Shown here piece after piece: positions 1-11,500 of a DNA stretch of 64,000 nt. The position numbers and the translations under genes were made by a program. The notes under the pieces were generated by a model. The model saw only the letters and a list, made by a program, of their open reading frames with translations, did no database searches and was not told where the DNA came from. The stretch spans positions 990,948 through 1,054,947 of the forward strand of contig NC_053403.1 in assembly GCF_016859285.1 (NCBI RefSeq), read 5' to 3'. The DNA is from Xiphias gladius (taxonomy: Eukaryota > Chordata > Actinopteri > Istiophoriformes > Xiphiidae). Within the stretch, counting starts at the first letter, position 1. Each line of letters begins with the position of its first letter.

Positions 1-375
1 GCCTTTTTATTGAAATCTTGGCGCTAGAACGCAGCCGGCCAATAGGAACGCAGCTCGCGGTGGCTCTTTAAACTAACGCTGCGACGGAGCCAATCCGGCT
101 GCGCGTCGACTTCACGTGACACCTGCCTGTTGCGGGAAATTCAAACGCCTTTGTCTGTGCGGAGTTACGAAAGTGTCCGGAGCCGGTGTTACGAAACCGT
201 CAAAAAGAGCGTTTACGAAACATTTCTCCGTTTGACAAAAAGGACGTTAATGTGACGCTTGGGAGCCGCCGAGCTGCCATTTTGAAACGGGGCCGTGACG
301 TTCAAATTAATGCTGAAATCACCAAAAGTAAATCTGATTTCCACGATGAGATATTAGCTCGTAAAAGGAAATAAT
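1..375. promoter_or_regulatory. Promoter-like CCAAT/E2F region at left edge
   Basis: Two CCAAT boxes (ggccaatagg near 34-43, gagccaatcc near 84-93), an E-box (cacgtg, 114-119) and an E2F-like site (gcgggaaa, 132-139) running into ttcaaa (a CHR-like element) lie within 150 bases, in CpG-containing sequence. This grouping is typical of cell-cycle promoters. The frame 120-374 on the plus strand is open but contains no ATG, so I do not call it a gene. A gene starting here, or one reading leftward out of the window, are both possible. Confidence 0.35.
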
Positions 376-2329
376 GACCATTCGTGTGCCTTAAAATGGC
401 TCCACATAAGTTCAACTGTCTTGTAAACACAAAGTGGTCTGAATATTTAACAATTCGGTTCATGGCCCCTCAAACTGGACCGCATAAATGCGTGAACCGA
501 CATTAGCTTCGTTAGCTTTGGTTTTATTTCAGTGCTTTAACGTGTCCGACATCCATCTGCTTTCATTCAAGGTTTCACTAAACTGCCATTACGTGTGTGT
601 GACGGTGTTTATGGTGTTTGTTTCTGACGACCCCCGGTTCTGAAGGTTGACTGGCCCCTTCGCTATGTGTGGGTGATAGTTTAGCTGCTGCCATGATGTT
701 GAATTTGGTTTAGAAAAATAAACAAAAATCCGTACTCATGAATACGACGGCAACTAACCACTGGCTTTCATCAGTAATTTGTTTTTTCGATGGATTATTT
801 GGTCTATGAAGTGTCAAAAAAAATAGCGAAAGAAAAACTTCAGAGAGCAAACAGCAGATCCTGCCATTTCAGAAGCTGGAACCTGACAGAAACAATGAAT
901 CGATTATTTTTCTGTTGACTGACTAACCGATTAATCGACTAATGGTTTCAAAAGGGGACTTTTTGTCTTAGTGCACCTGTTAAAGGTCCCCTCATACAGA
1001 GGTTCTGCTCCAGGTGTGTTTGCCACGTTGAGTCTGATTCGTCCCATTACGTTTTAAACTGCAAACAAAGAGTCTCTGCCATTTAAAAAAGTGTGTTTTA
1101 TTGAAGTCCACAGTTGTTAATACAATAGCTGGAGGTGGATGACAAAGTCTTGGCACAAAACTACATCTGTGCTCAAGTTTTCTTTAGCTTTTATTTTCCC
1201 CCCATTATTATTGGACAGAATGCAAAGTGGTACACAATCATCCAATCAGCAGGTCTGTGTCTCCAGAGCTGACTGGATGAATACATCCTCAACAGAGTGA
1301 CAGTAACAGGATTAGCGGTTCATTCATAAAGTCCTGCAACATCTGGAAAACCAAAGTTAATCTCTGCTGAATTCAGCTGCAGCAGGGCTTTAAAGCCGCA
1401 CTGTATTTTTACACCTCTGGCGGTGCTCAGGTGAGTGTTCATCACCTGTCGAGAAAAAGATCATATCCACTGTTTTTCTGTCTCCGGCGCGGCAGAAGAC
1501 CTACACGTTGGTTATCATTTTCAGTTCATCTGAGCTTCACGCAGGTGGATCTTTGTCTCGTTTAACTAAAATAAAAAATAAGGCATTTATTGTTTGATTA
1601 AATCTCACATTGCTGACAGCTGCCACAGGGTTTCACCAAATTACATTTAAGACCTTTAAGACCATTTTAGGATCAATTTAGGATCCAGGCCATAAGGATG
1701 CAATTTAAAAACATTGGAAACGATAAGGCCCACAGTTGACTCTTATGGCACATTTTTGTCTCAACTGTATAAAACAACAATACCTAGTCATTAAATTAAT
1801 CAATTATTGTTACCTGGATTAAAAAATAACAAATTCATTCAAGTTAATTGCTTAAGTGTGAGTTTCATAACTAATATTACAGTCAATGGCAGGCAAGACA
1901 AAATATTAAAGATCTTTGTAAATGAAATTTAAGACTTTTTGATATCCTCTCAGCCTCTTCAGGGAAGTGAGTTCGATCCTTTTTAAGACTTTATTAAGGC
2001 CTGTGCCAGTTACAGAGCGTTATATCCCCAAGGTTTTCACCTTTTCAACTCTGATTTCCCCCGAAGTTTGCTTTCGAGTTACCCTCACAAATACTGATGA
2101 TTTTCTCTACAGATTCATGTCTCGGTTATTATTTTGAATAAATTATGAATTTTTAAAAATCATAAAAGAATAATAACAAATGACCAACACAAGCTGTCAC
2201 TAGGATTTTAGAAATATTGAGGCGCTGAATCCTCGAGTCCCCCTGCTCTGAAGAAAAATTTGGCAAGAAAATACCTCTCCTAGTCTGTACTTCACGTGGG
2301 ATCTGTACTAAAATGTCAAATAAAGTTTT

Positions 2330-4000
2330 GCGTGTTTTTTGTTAAATATGTGGTGCTAGAAGCTTGGTGACGTAATAACTGCTCCTGCTGCTGTTCCGGT
2401 GATTTGTTCAACATTGTTTACCAGTATGAACAATTAAATGTAATTTAGGAGGGAAGAGAAAGCCCTCTGCGCTAACAATGGTGGGTTAAGAAATTCGTTA
2501 GCTCGGTAGCTTAGTTTGGTCGCTAACAGGACAATAAGTCTTCACGGTTCATTAAACCTGTATCAGCTCTGACGTCCTCCTGTTTCCTAACTGTGTGTGA
2601 ACCACGTCTCTGTTGTACGAGCAGTTTATACTCCGACGACAATAAAGCCGGATTTTAAAACGCAGCTAATGAGGCAGAGTAGCTTCCTAAATTTTGGACT
2701 CCATTATGTTAACAGTTTGCGTCAAATAAAAGGGTTACACCAAAAGTAGTACGACAAAATTCATCCACACGTCTTCGTGAAATATTTGTTATAGAAGCTT
2801 GTTGACGTAGCGAACATTTGCTGGGCTACTTGGTAAATTACTGTAGCTAGGCAACTTACTGCTAAGCAAGCCGGAAACATGCTAGTGCTAGTCAGTCAGA
2901 GTAGTCGCCTGAGCTTCTTTCTATTTTCTCCTCACTGGGCTGTTTACTCCCTCAGACGTTTTGTCATCAAGACTGTTCATCATGTCATTCAATAAAGAGT
3001 TACCGGAGTTTGGTTAAAAAAATAAAAAAAAAGCTTTCAGAGCTAGTTAGCAAGGTGGTTAGCTTAGACAATATGTTCACACATTTTAAGCAACAGACAT
3101 ATTTGTAGCATCACTGTCTAAGCTACAATAGCTTCCTCCATTTTGGACTCTTCAGCTAGCTGAAGTTCAGCTCTGTCAAGAAGCTTTGCCATTGGTCTAC
3201 AACACTAAAGTTGAACTCGACCCAAACGTTTTTGCGTGGATTTACTTTGACCCCGACAGTAAATCCATTGATCAAAGCAGTTCTGCTTAAACAAACTGAT
3301 ATTTCCACAGAATTTTGTTGTTTTAAACTTTGGTGTGACCAGCCCTTTAATACGATAGTCGCACCACAACACGTGGAACAGATTGAGCCAGAAGCTCGGT
3401 TTCAAACAGTAGTTGTAGGGCTAGTTGGTGAACTGCTGTAGCTATCAAGCTAGCCATTAGCTCAGTCACAGTAGCTGGAGCTTGGCTCTATTTTCTCTTT
3501 ACTGTTACGTTTACTTTCCCGCGACATTTTGTTCACCACTGCACTCAGTTCTGTTCAATGATAAGTTATCGAAGAGGGAACATAAAGCTCTCCCAGCTCA
3601 TTAGCTGGGAGAGCTTTATGTTCTCTTCATCCCTTAGCTCAGTAGCTTAGCTTGGTAGCTAAAGGGACAATAACTAACACACAGTTTATTCAAAAGATGT
3701 ATTTGTACCATTGATTCCTGTGTCGTAACTGTCACCATTGCTGTTATTTTCTTTTATACTCCAACAGAGGAGCGTCAGTTAAACTGGATAATGACACACA
3801 GCTAATAAGCTACGATAGCTTCCTTTTTCCATTTTTTTCCCCATTCACTCAATGTTCAGGTGTGTCCGGACGGTTTGATATTGGTTAACGGAGCGAATTC
3901 ACAGGTTCACCAAAAGTACATGTGTATTTTCTTCACCCGCTGCAAGTGAATCCACTGATTTTGCCATTTTAAATCCCGGCGTGACCTGCCCTCAATATCA
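2330..4000. repeat. Diverged ~570-bp tandem array (about three units)
   Basis: The same blocks recur in order at a spacing of about 566-580 bases. Ctattttctc is at 2921 and 3487. A tagctcggtagcttag-type block is near 2500, a diverged version near 3050, and another near 3640. Further shared blocks are an 'agctacgatagcttcc'-like segment and a 'caccaaaagta' segment (2740 and 3907). Units are well diverged, so the array is old. No family assigned. Confidence 0.5.
3578..3623. repeat. Perfect 21-bp inverted repeat with 4-base loop
   Basis: The arms 3578-3598 and 3603-3623 are exact reverse complements separated by catt. Outer bases continue the match if two extra g residues on the left are ignored. 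It sits in one unit of the diverged tandem array and has no equivalent in the other units. Confidence 0.85.
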
Positions 4001-5950
4001 TTATTATTTAAAGAAGAGAACTCCAGCTGAACATTTAGCAGTATGGTGCTTGGCTCAACACAAACTGATGAACTGTCGATGTTCTTCGGGAACCTCAGTC
4101 CTGATTCCCGCTTCTTGTATTTGTCTGCACAATCAAACACAGCCTGAAGATTTACGCTGAATCAGTCAGCTCCTCTGAGAATAACAGCCAATCCTCATTA
4201 TTCCACATAATCCCTGAAAATCTTCACAACCAAAAACGCCTGGATCAGCCAGTTCGTATGTAAAAAACAGTCAGTCGTGACCTTGGTCCCGGTCAGACTG
4301 CATCTGAAGACGGATGTCCATTTGGCACCAGACTAACTTATTCTGGATTCAATGTTCACTGTTTTAAGCAGGAAACATAATTTGACTTCATCAAGACCAC
4401 AGAGGGCATAGAAGAGGGTGAAGCGAAGACCCTGGAGAGGTTAGAAAAGATGGTTAAACAAACAGAAGCAGAAGGTGAATGAGGACATAATATGGCTTTG
4501 GTCCAGCTGCAGTCTGACCTCAGATAAAGAAATGGTAAACAGGTCATCCTGAATATTTAAAAGCTGGAATATTTTAGGTTTTTGGCATCCCTGGCTTCTG
4601 AAAGCCAAAAGCAAAAGCATTTGGTGACTTCTTCTTCATTAAAAACTCTTGTTTTCAGTTTTTAAGTTACAGTCATGCTTTCTTGTTTATCTTCTTCATG
4701 CAAACCTGGACGCTGGCGTTTACATTTGTTATTTTGTTGTTTTAAAACCCTCTCTAGTACATGAGCATATTTATGGTATCATAATTCAATTGAACTTCAT
4801 TTTCACACATTGTCCAGTTTATATCTATAGACCATAAAAATGGCTTTGAAAGAAAAATACGTTTAAAACTGTGAATTAGGAATATTTTCAGTTCTTAACA
4901 GCCAGGCACAAAAACCAGTTGGGATAAAATCAGTTGAAAATGTAAACACACTGTATTATAGTTTCATTTCTAACATTTCTATGAGAAAGTCAGACTTATA
5001 ACTGAGTTTGTACTGAATGAAAATATACCATGCATGTGAGATAAGGTCAGTTTAAAAATGTTTGCAGAGGAAGTCGTCAGAAATGAACCAAAATAAACAG
5101 CAGAGGGTTTTAAAAACCACGGCACATGCAACATTTATCAAGGACTCGATTTTCCTTCTCTTCCATGTAGAACAGAAAATAAACTAATGTCTGAACCGTA
5201 GCACTCAGGAATAAAAAGGAGCATTTGTTCCACACAGGAGGTTGGATGAGTGAAATGGTCTTTGAGCATATTTTCTATCAGCAATAAACAGCATCTCTTC
5301 TCTCTCCCCTCGCCTCCGGCAGCGGCTACTTTTCAAATGTTTTCTTATTCTTATTATTCCTACTCTTATTAATAAGAATAGGAAAAATAGAAGGTAAATC
5401 AAGTGCTTTATCAATGTTGCATCTGCCGTTTCTGACTACCTCTGTTATGTAAGCCAGCTGATGGTATAGGAAACCCCTTTGGGTGGTTAGTCCTCAGTCC
5501 TTGCTCTTGTTGTATACAACTTATTAAACGCCTGTACAACGTTACATCAGGCTGCAAAACAGAGTGTTGGATTCTCCTAACTACTCTTGTCCTTGAAGAA
5601 CTTCGTGAACCCGTGCCCTTCTGGTTCACTTTTTCTTTCTCTGCGCAACGTAGCGCAGCAGCAGGTCGTCTATATCCGTTTTGGAGTCCAACGCAGCTGG
5701 AGAGCAGCGCCTGCTTGGCGCCAAGGTTTACAGGACGTCGCGGTCCATCACTGTGGATGCCCTCATCGTTATCGTTACAGCTATCCTTCCTGGTGTGGAC
5801 GGCCTTCAAGTGTTTCCACTTCCGCTTCAGTTTTGTAATGCACAAATTGAAAATGCGCATGAAATCAGTTGGCTGGAATCGCACTGTATAGGGGTCAAAC
5901 TTAAACAAGGGTCAGCTGAGGTTAAGTTAAAGATGTGCGCTCAGCTTGGC

Positions 5951-6400
5951 TCAGACGGAGCTGAGTTTAACCAGCCCTCTGACCGAGTCCTCGTGCAGAG
6001 TGTCCTGACTGGCAGGGTCATAGAGGGTGGCGGGGGTGGGGACAGATGGGTGGGGTTGGGTGTGGAGGTGGAGGTGCAGGTGGGCGGGGCAGGGCGGGGC
6101 ACCCTGCGGCGTGGTGCACGGCGTCTCCTCCGGGCTTACGAAGTGATGGTGGCGGTGATGGTGGTGATGGTGGAGGTGGTGGTGGCAGTGGGAGTCGGCA
6201 GCGGTGTCCCTAAGGGTCAGGACGTCTCCCCCGCAGGACGGCAGGGACGGCTGGGTGGGGGCCAGGTAAGCGCAGGGGCCCCCCAGGGGGGCGGTCTTCC
6301 CCGGTAGAGGTGCCAGAACCACGGGCTCGCTGTGGAGCAGAGGGGTGGCTGCTGCCTGGAGGACGAACTTGGTGCTCTGGATACACTGATCCTGATCACA
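5951..6400 (-). CDS. zdhhc14: zdhhc14 exon 9 (His-rich tail and stop)
   Basis: Acceptor ctctcag; stop TGA at 5953-5951. Encodes residues 369-517: [20 protein letters not shown], a Pro-rich section, a run with 13 His in 16 residues (439-454), a second His/Leu/Pro-rich section, and the conserved end [20 protein letters not shown]. The start and end match mammalian ZDHHC14; the His-rich middle does not. Confidence 0.94.
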   Translation of the reverse strand, partial: CDQDQCIQSTKFVLQAAATPLLHSEPVVLAPLPGKTAPLGGPCAYLAPTQPSLPSCGGDVLTLRDTAADSHCHHHLHHHHHHRHHHFVSPEETPCTTPQGAPPCPAHLHLHLHTQPHPSVPTPATLYDPASQDTLHEDSVRGLVKLSSV

Positions 6401-8536
6401 CTGAGAGGGACAGCAGAGATTTGATGAATTTGTCTCTTCTGACTGGGGGGGGGGGTAAACACACTACACATGCTATACAGGAAAAAACAGTGGCGGAATG
6501 TAACTAGGTACATCTACTCAAATACTTGGACAGGTTTAGTTACTAGTTCCTGTTAGGATAAAGACTTATGCATACAAAACATATAAAGAGCTCGTAAAAA
6601 CAATGCTTTGTTATAGATTAAACTACCTGACTAGAAAACACAAACAAATAAAATAGAAACAGTTGGGTGACTGACAGAAAATGAACTGGGAGCTATGTTG
6701 ATAATCATTAAAATCATTTCATGGTTCCAGATTCTCAAGTGTGAGGATTTGCTGCTGTTCCTTTCATCTGTTTTAATTTATTATTGATCATTTTGGGGTT
6801 TGGACATTTGGTTGGACAAAACAAACATTGTTAAAGGTGTCACTTTGGACTCTGAGTAATCGTTGACAGCATTCCTCACTGAGAAAATAATCAGGGTTAT
6901 TGATTGGTGATGAAAATAATCACTACTTGCTGTCTGGTGTAAAATAGAGTAAAATAAGCTCCACCACTTCAACTACATCGTTCACAGACACTCACGGGGA
7001 CGTTTATTCATATATATACTGTATACATCTGCCGGTCACGTTACAGAAACCGTGTCTGAAAGCTTGACAGACGAACACACTGTAATTTGCTGAATTACAT
7101 GATGCCCTTTGACTGTAAATGATTTTTTTTCATTTGACTGTAGTTTCTCTTCAGAGGAGCTGAGCAGGTTTTTCTCCTCCACGTCCCGATGATTAATATA
7201 ACCTATCACATGTCAGTATTGATCAGCTGTCACTCTGCCCCGCAGAGCCGGCGGTGGTGTGCTCCCCCACCTACCATGTGACTGTGGAGCTGGGTGGAGG
7301 CGTAGCTGCTGGCACTGGTCCCGTTAGACTGGGAGGCGGTCTGTGGCGTGTCGGACTGGATCAGACCTCTCCTGTCAATCAAACTTGGACACAGAGAGAT
7401 GTTGAGCCGCTTTACAGCAAAACCACACGTCTGGGATGCAGCTTCATTGGTCTGACGTTCTGATAACCTCGTCCTCATTTCACCCACTGGCCGTAACGCA
7501 GTCCAACGTATACTAGGTTTCGACCTAGTCTTTTTAAATTTATTTTTACCATTTTATGCCTTGAGTAGAAAGCAGATTTAGATTCCGGTGCCACTTTCTG
7601 ACAAGGCGCCGTTTATAAAGGACTTTATAAGCTGTAATTAATGGATAATTTAACAGTAAACAATTAATTTACTAATGCTTTAAAGGTCAGTTATAAACCA
7701 TTAATAACTGCAGCTTTTGTTTTGTTTTGGTTTCCGGGTTGTGGAAACTCCTCCCCTCATTAGGGAGGCCTCTCCATGTCACCAGGTCTGCACTCATAAG
7801 TTTTAGTAGGACATTCATTGAGGCTCTTGGGTTTCTCAATTTATAGTGAGCCACCGGCAGAGGTTAGTCGATTAGAAATGTTAAGTCATTAACGAAATAA
7901 TCCGTCGGGTCTGCAACTGTAAATGTTAATAATCAGTGGATAAATGGATTTTGGTCCAGAAGACAAGCAGTCAAACAGTCCATTGGAGACGTGGCTCTAA
8001 TGAATTAAAGCGATAACAAGACAACGTGACTGCAGAAAGAGGATTTTCTACAACCTGGCAACCCGGAAGTTGTTCTCATTAATTGTTGTTACCTGATCTA
8101 TAAAGCAGTAGTAAAGGATTTATAAACCAGTAATAAAACCATTACTTACAGCTTATAAAACCTTTATAAATGGCATCATCACCAGATACATACTTATTTT
8201 GTCTGGTTATTTTTCTATTTTTACACAAATTTACATACCATCACCTGACATACTGCTATTTATAATGACCTTTGAATTTGGGGCGATGTGGGGTTTGTGC
8301 AGGTTGGCAATGGATGTTCAAAGGTTAAATATAGTATAATAATAAGAAGAAGAAGAAGAAAAATGAAGCTGAGCTTGACTGGAACCTTGGAGGCTTTAAT
8401 TAATCTTCACAGTTTGCTATTCCTCTGCTGCTTGACCTTTTTCAAAAGCTTTTTCATGTGTTTGCAGATGGATGTCACCACCTGTCGGGGTGTCAGCAGG
8501 TGAAGCCAACATGTCAATAAGCTGTCAAACACACAC

Positions 8537-8567
<31 letters not shown>

Positions 8568-11500
8568 GACCAGCCAGTGATGATCCAACACACTGTGTAA
8601 TGAAGCAGTCTCCATATGTTCAGTCCTGAAAAAAAAAAACCCATCTCTTCCACCTTCTTCCTCCTCTGACACATGCTCTTATTTTGAAAAACCCAACTCA
8701 TATCCTCCCCCCAGGCAGCTTGCTCTCTGTCGCCCATCATCCTTCGCATATTTACTTTAATCTGCGCAGACTCCTCCGTCTCCCCACGGATCTCCCGTCA
8801 GCCTCCATCACTCGCTCAGTCAATCAATCGATAATCAAACCGTCTTTTTCCTCTAGTTACTACATCTGGACCCAGCTGATCAATGACACAAGGACAGGCA
8901 GTGGACAAAATACCAAGACCATGATCTTGATGAGGGTATTTTTTGGAAGTCGTTCCAGTGAAAACTGTTGACACTGTGTTCTGTGACTGTCCAGAGTAAC
9001 AGTGACTCTGTTTCTGGAAAAACATGCTGAATTTTCTAAAGTCAATTTGTTTAATACCGTACCACAAAAATAAATTCATTCACCTCCATTTTATCAGAGA
9101 GAGAAATCTTGGAGAGAAGCGCCAGGTAACATTCTTATTTTATTTTATTTATTCATTTATTCATTTGTAATTAAGCTGGATCGTCCCTCTAAAAGAGTGA
9201 AATCTTTGCACTGAGGCAACTACAGTATTTACACTAGCTAGTTTTCATTATTAGACTGACATTCTGTTGCCTCATTTTTTATTCACTTCAGTGGCTCGCG
9301 GTGGAACCACTTCCGCAAACATCCGAACCAAACCAATGAACCCAACGCGCCTCCAACGGAACGACGGCGGCTGTTACAGCAGCGGATCAACGCCCACGGT
9401 GTCGCAATCCCATGATACCCCGTCACACATGGAGGGAGGAGTCAGCCGTCCACATGCTTCTGAAGAGCAAGAACGCGTGGACATGTACCCCAAACCCACG
9501 CCCCATTTAATTATGATTAACTCTGCTCCCATTAAATGTCAGACCAGCTGAGCGAAACGGCTAAAATCAGCTACTTTGAGAAAGCAGCAAAGAAGGGAAG
9601 GTGTCCCTGAACCCCCCCCAGGTCTGAGGGTGGATCTGACACTTTATCCCCTCAGACCCTGTAATCATGATACACTGTACGACTGCGGAGCTGATGAAAG
9701 CAGAGACGAGGAGGCTCTCGAAGACGAACTGCAGCGATCCATGGTGAGACTCTGATTGTTTTTTGATTATTTTGGCAGCGAGGGGGAACGGTGATCCCTG
9801 AGGAGGTGAGAGAAGAGACACTGTCTGAGAAGAGGAAGACGAGGAGGGAAAGGAAGAGTGTAATTACTTCCAGGAAGGTCTCAACTGAAACCTTTCCTCA
9901 TTAAACACCGAAACACACCGTCAGCGGAGCGAGGAGGAGGAGGAGGAGGAAGAGGGAAACATGAAGTAGATGTGATGGAAGGTGTGAGAAAAGCTGTGAT
10001 CGTATAGGTGTGATATTTATAAATATTCAGTTATTCAGAGACCAGGTGAAGGGAACGAGAAGGTGCCAGTGAGGATAGAACTGAAGCTCAAACTATGAAA
10101 TACAATGAAAATCTTGGTTTTTGAACTTTAGCGGCTCACGTCTGCAGTATTTTAATCACAGAAAGTTTCTTTAAAGAGACAATTGGTGGAAGGAGACGCC
10201 GAACGTCTGTAAACTACCTTTACTGTTTAAAAATGGCCTAATATTTGAATGGGAAGAGCTGCGATGTTGTGATTTAACTCGACTTGGCTGAGTTTCAGCG
10301 CGGCAGCTGTTTTCACACAGGTTTGATAACCAGTCACAATTTGAAGGAACATTTGAAGCAGAAACGACACCAGCAGGAGCAGCGAAGAAAAACTGCGACG
10401 CGCAAACGAGGAAATCCTCGGAAAACACGTTTGTTTTTTAACTTTGCATCGTCCCACATGCTCTCAGGCAGGAGGCTGCTCAGGTTAACAGCACTCAATG
10501 GTAGTGACTGTCAGAACAAGTGGAGGAAAGAGCTGCGTCGTCTGAAACCGAACCAGATCCTTCAAATAAAGACGAGAGAGGACAGTGAAAACTGCTGGAC
10601 CTCTATTGTTTACACTTCTATTGTGTTTGGTCCTGACTTTAGTCCTGATAGTCGAGATGTTAGTCCTGGGTTTAGTCCTGGGTTTAGGCCAGATAGCCCT
10701 AGGTTTAGTCCTTGGTTTAGTCCTGAGTTTAGTCTGGATAGTCCTGGGTTTAGTCCTGCATTTAGTCCTGGGTTTAGTCCTGGGTTTAGTCCTGGGTTTA
10801 GTGCTACATGTTATGTTACTAACCTGGGAGGCAGAGGTCCACACAGAGCAGCACAGCAGTTGGACAGGATGTTTCCATAGCTGTAGGGGTTGTAGTTATC
10901 CTTACTTCGCTTGGTGGACCACGACCCTTTAATCTGGACCAGGACCGGAACAGGACCAGACCAAGACAGAATCAAAGAGACGAATGTTGGTCCAGTTCAA
11001 AAGCACAAATAAATATGACCGGATCAAAAACAGTCATTGGTAACCATTCTGAAATCAGACTAATCCCCTCAGGGACCTCCCAAAGGTGCTTGGACCACAG
11101 TGTGGGGATTTTTATACTCACGTCTTCGTTGGTGGTCTGGTTGGAGCTGATCAGGTAGGTGTGGAACCCCGACAGACCAACAATTGACCAGACAGAGAAG
11201 AAACACACCACCACCTCCAGGACGGTGCGAAGGAGTCAAGGACAAATTCAGGTCTTAAGTTTTATTCCAATTAGAAGACACGTTGGAGACACGTTGGAGA
11301 CACGTTGGAGACATGGCAGAAGACCACACTGTGTCACTGTATAACTAAACATCTCTGAGGCTGTAGTCGTTCTGTAGGTTTTAATGGCATTTTTCCGTTC
11401 GGGTTGTCATCAAACATCTCTATGAATGGAAACTGAGAGACGTGCAGTTAAAGGTTTCTGCCCTAAAAAACTGTTTTATTATGTTTTATTCCCCGAGATG

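Larger units (their letters stand above)
376..5950. other. Non-coding stretch downstream of zdhhc14 (3' UTR and intergenic)
   Basis: No conserved coding exon is visible on either strand. The part next to 5950 is expected to be the zdhhc14 3' UTR. Going downstream on the minus strand, the first AATAAA is at 3685-3690 and another is at 1097-1102, so the UTR end is unresolved. About 750-950 resembles the recurrent 'gctgcaac' teleost element seen elsewhere in the window, and 2330-4000 is a diverged tandem array. The 165-codon open frame at 5411-5908 on the minus strand resembles nothing I know. Confidence 0.5.

Noticed and set aside
186..374. Plus-strand 62-codon frame near the left edge
   Set aside because: It starts with GTG, and the open frame back to 120 contains no ATG. 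I recognise no protein family. Kept only as part of a promoter-like region.
5411..5908. Minus-strand 165-codon frame just after the zdhhc14 stop
   Set aside because: Lies in the expected 3' UTR and has no recognisable domain. The upstream coding region already ends with the conserved ZDHHC14 terminus.
10284..10932. Long frames on both strands around exon 7 of zdhhc14
   Set aside because: Produced by the 12-base minisatellite, which keeps frames open on both strands, and by antisense of exon 7.
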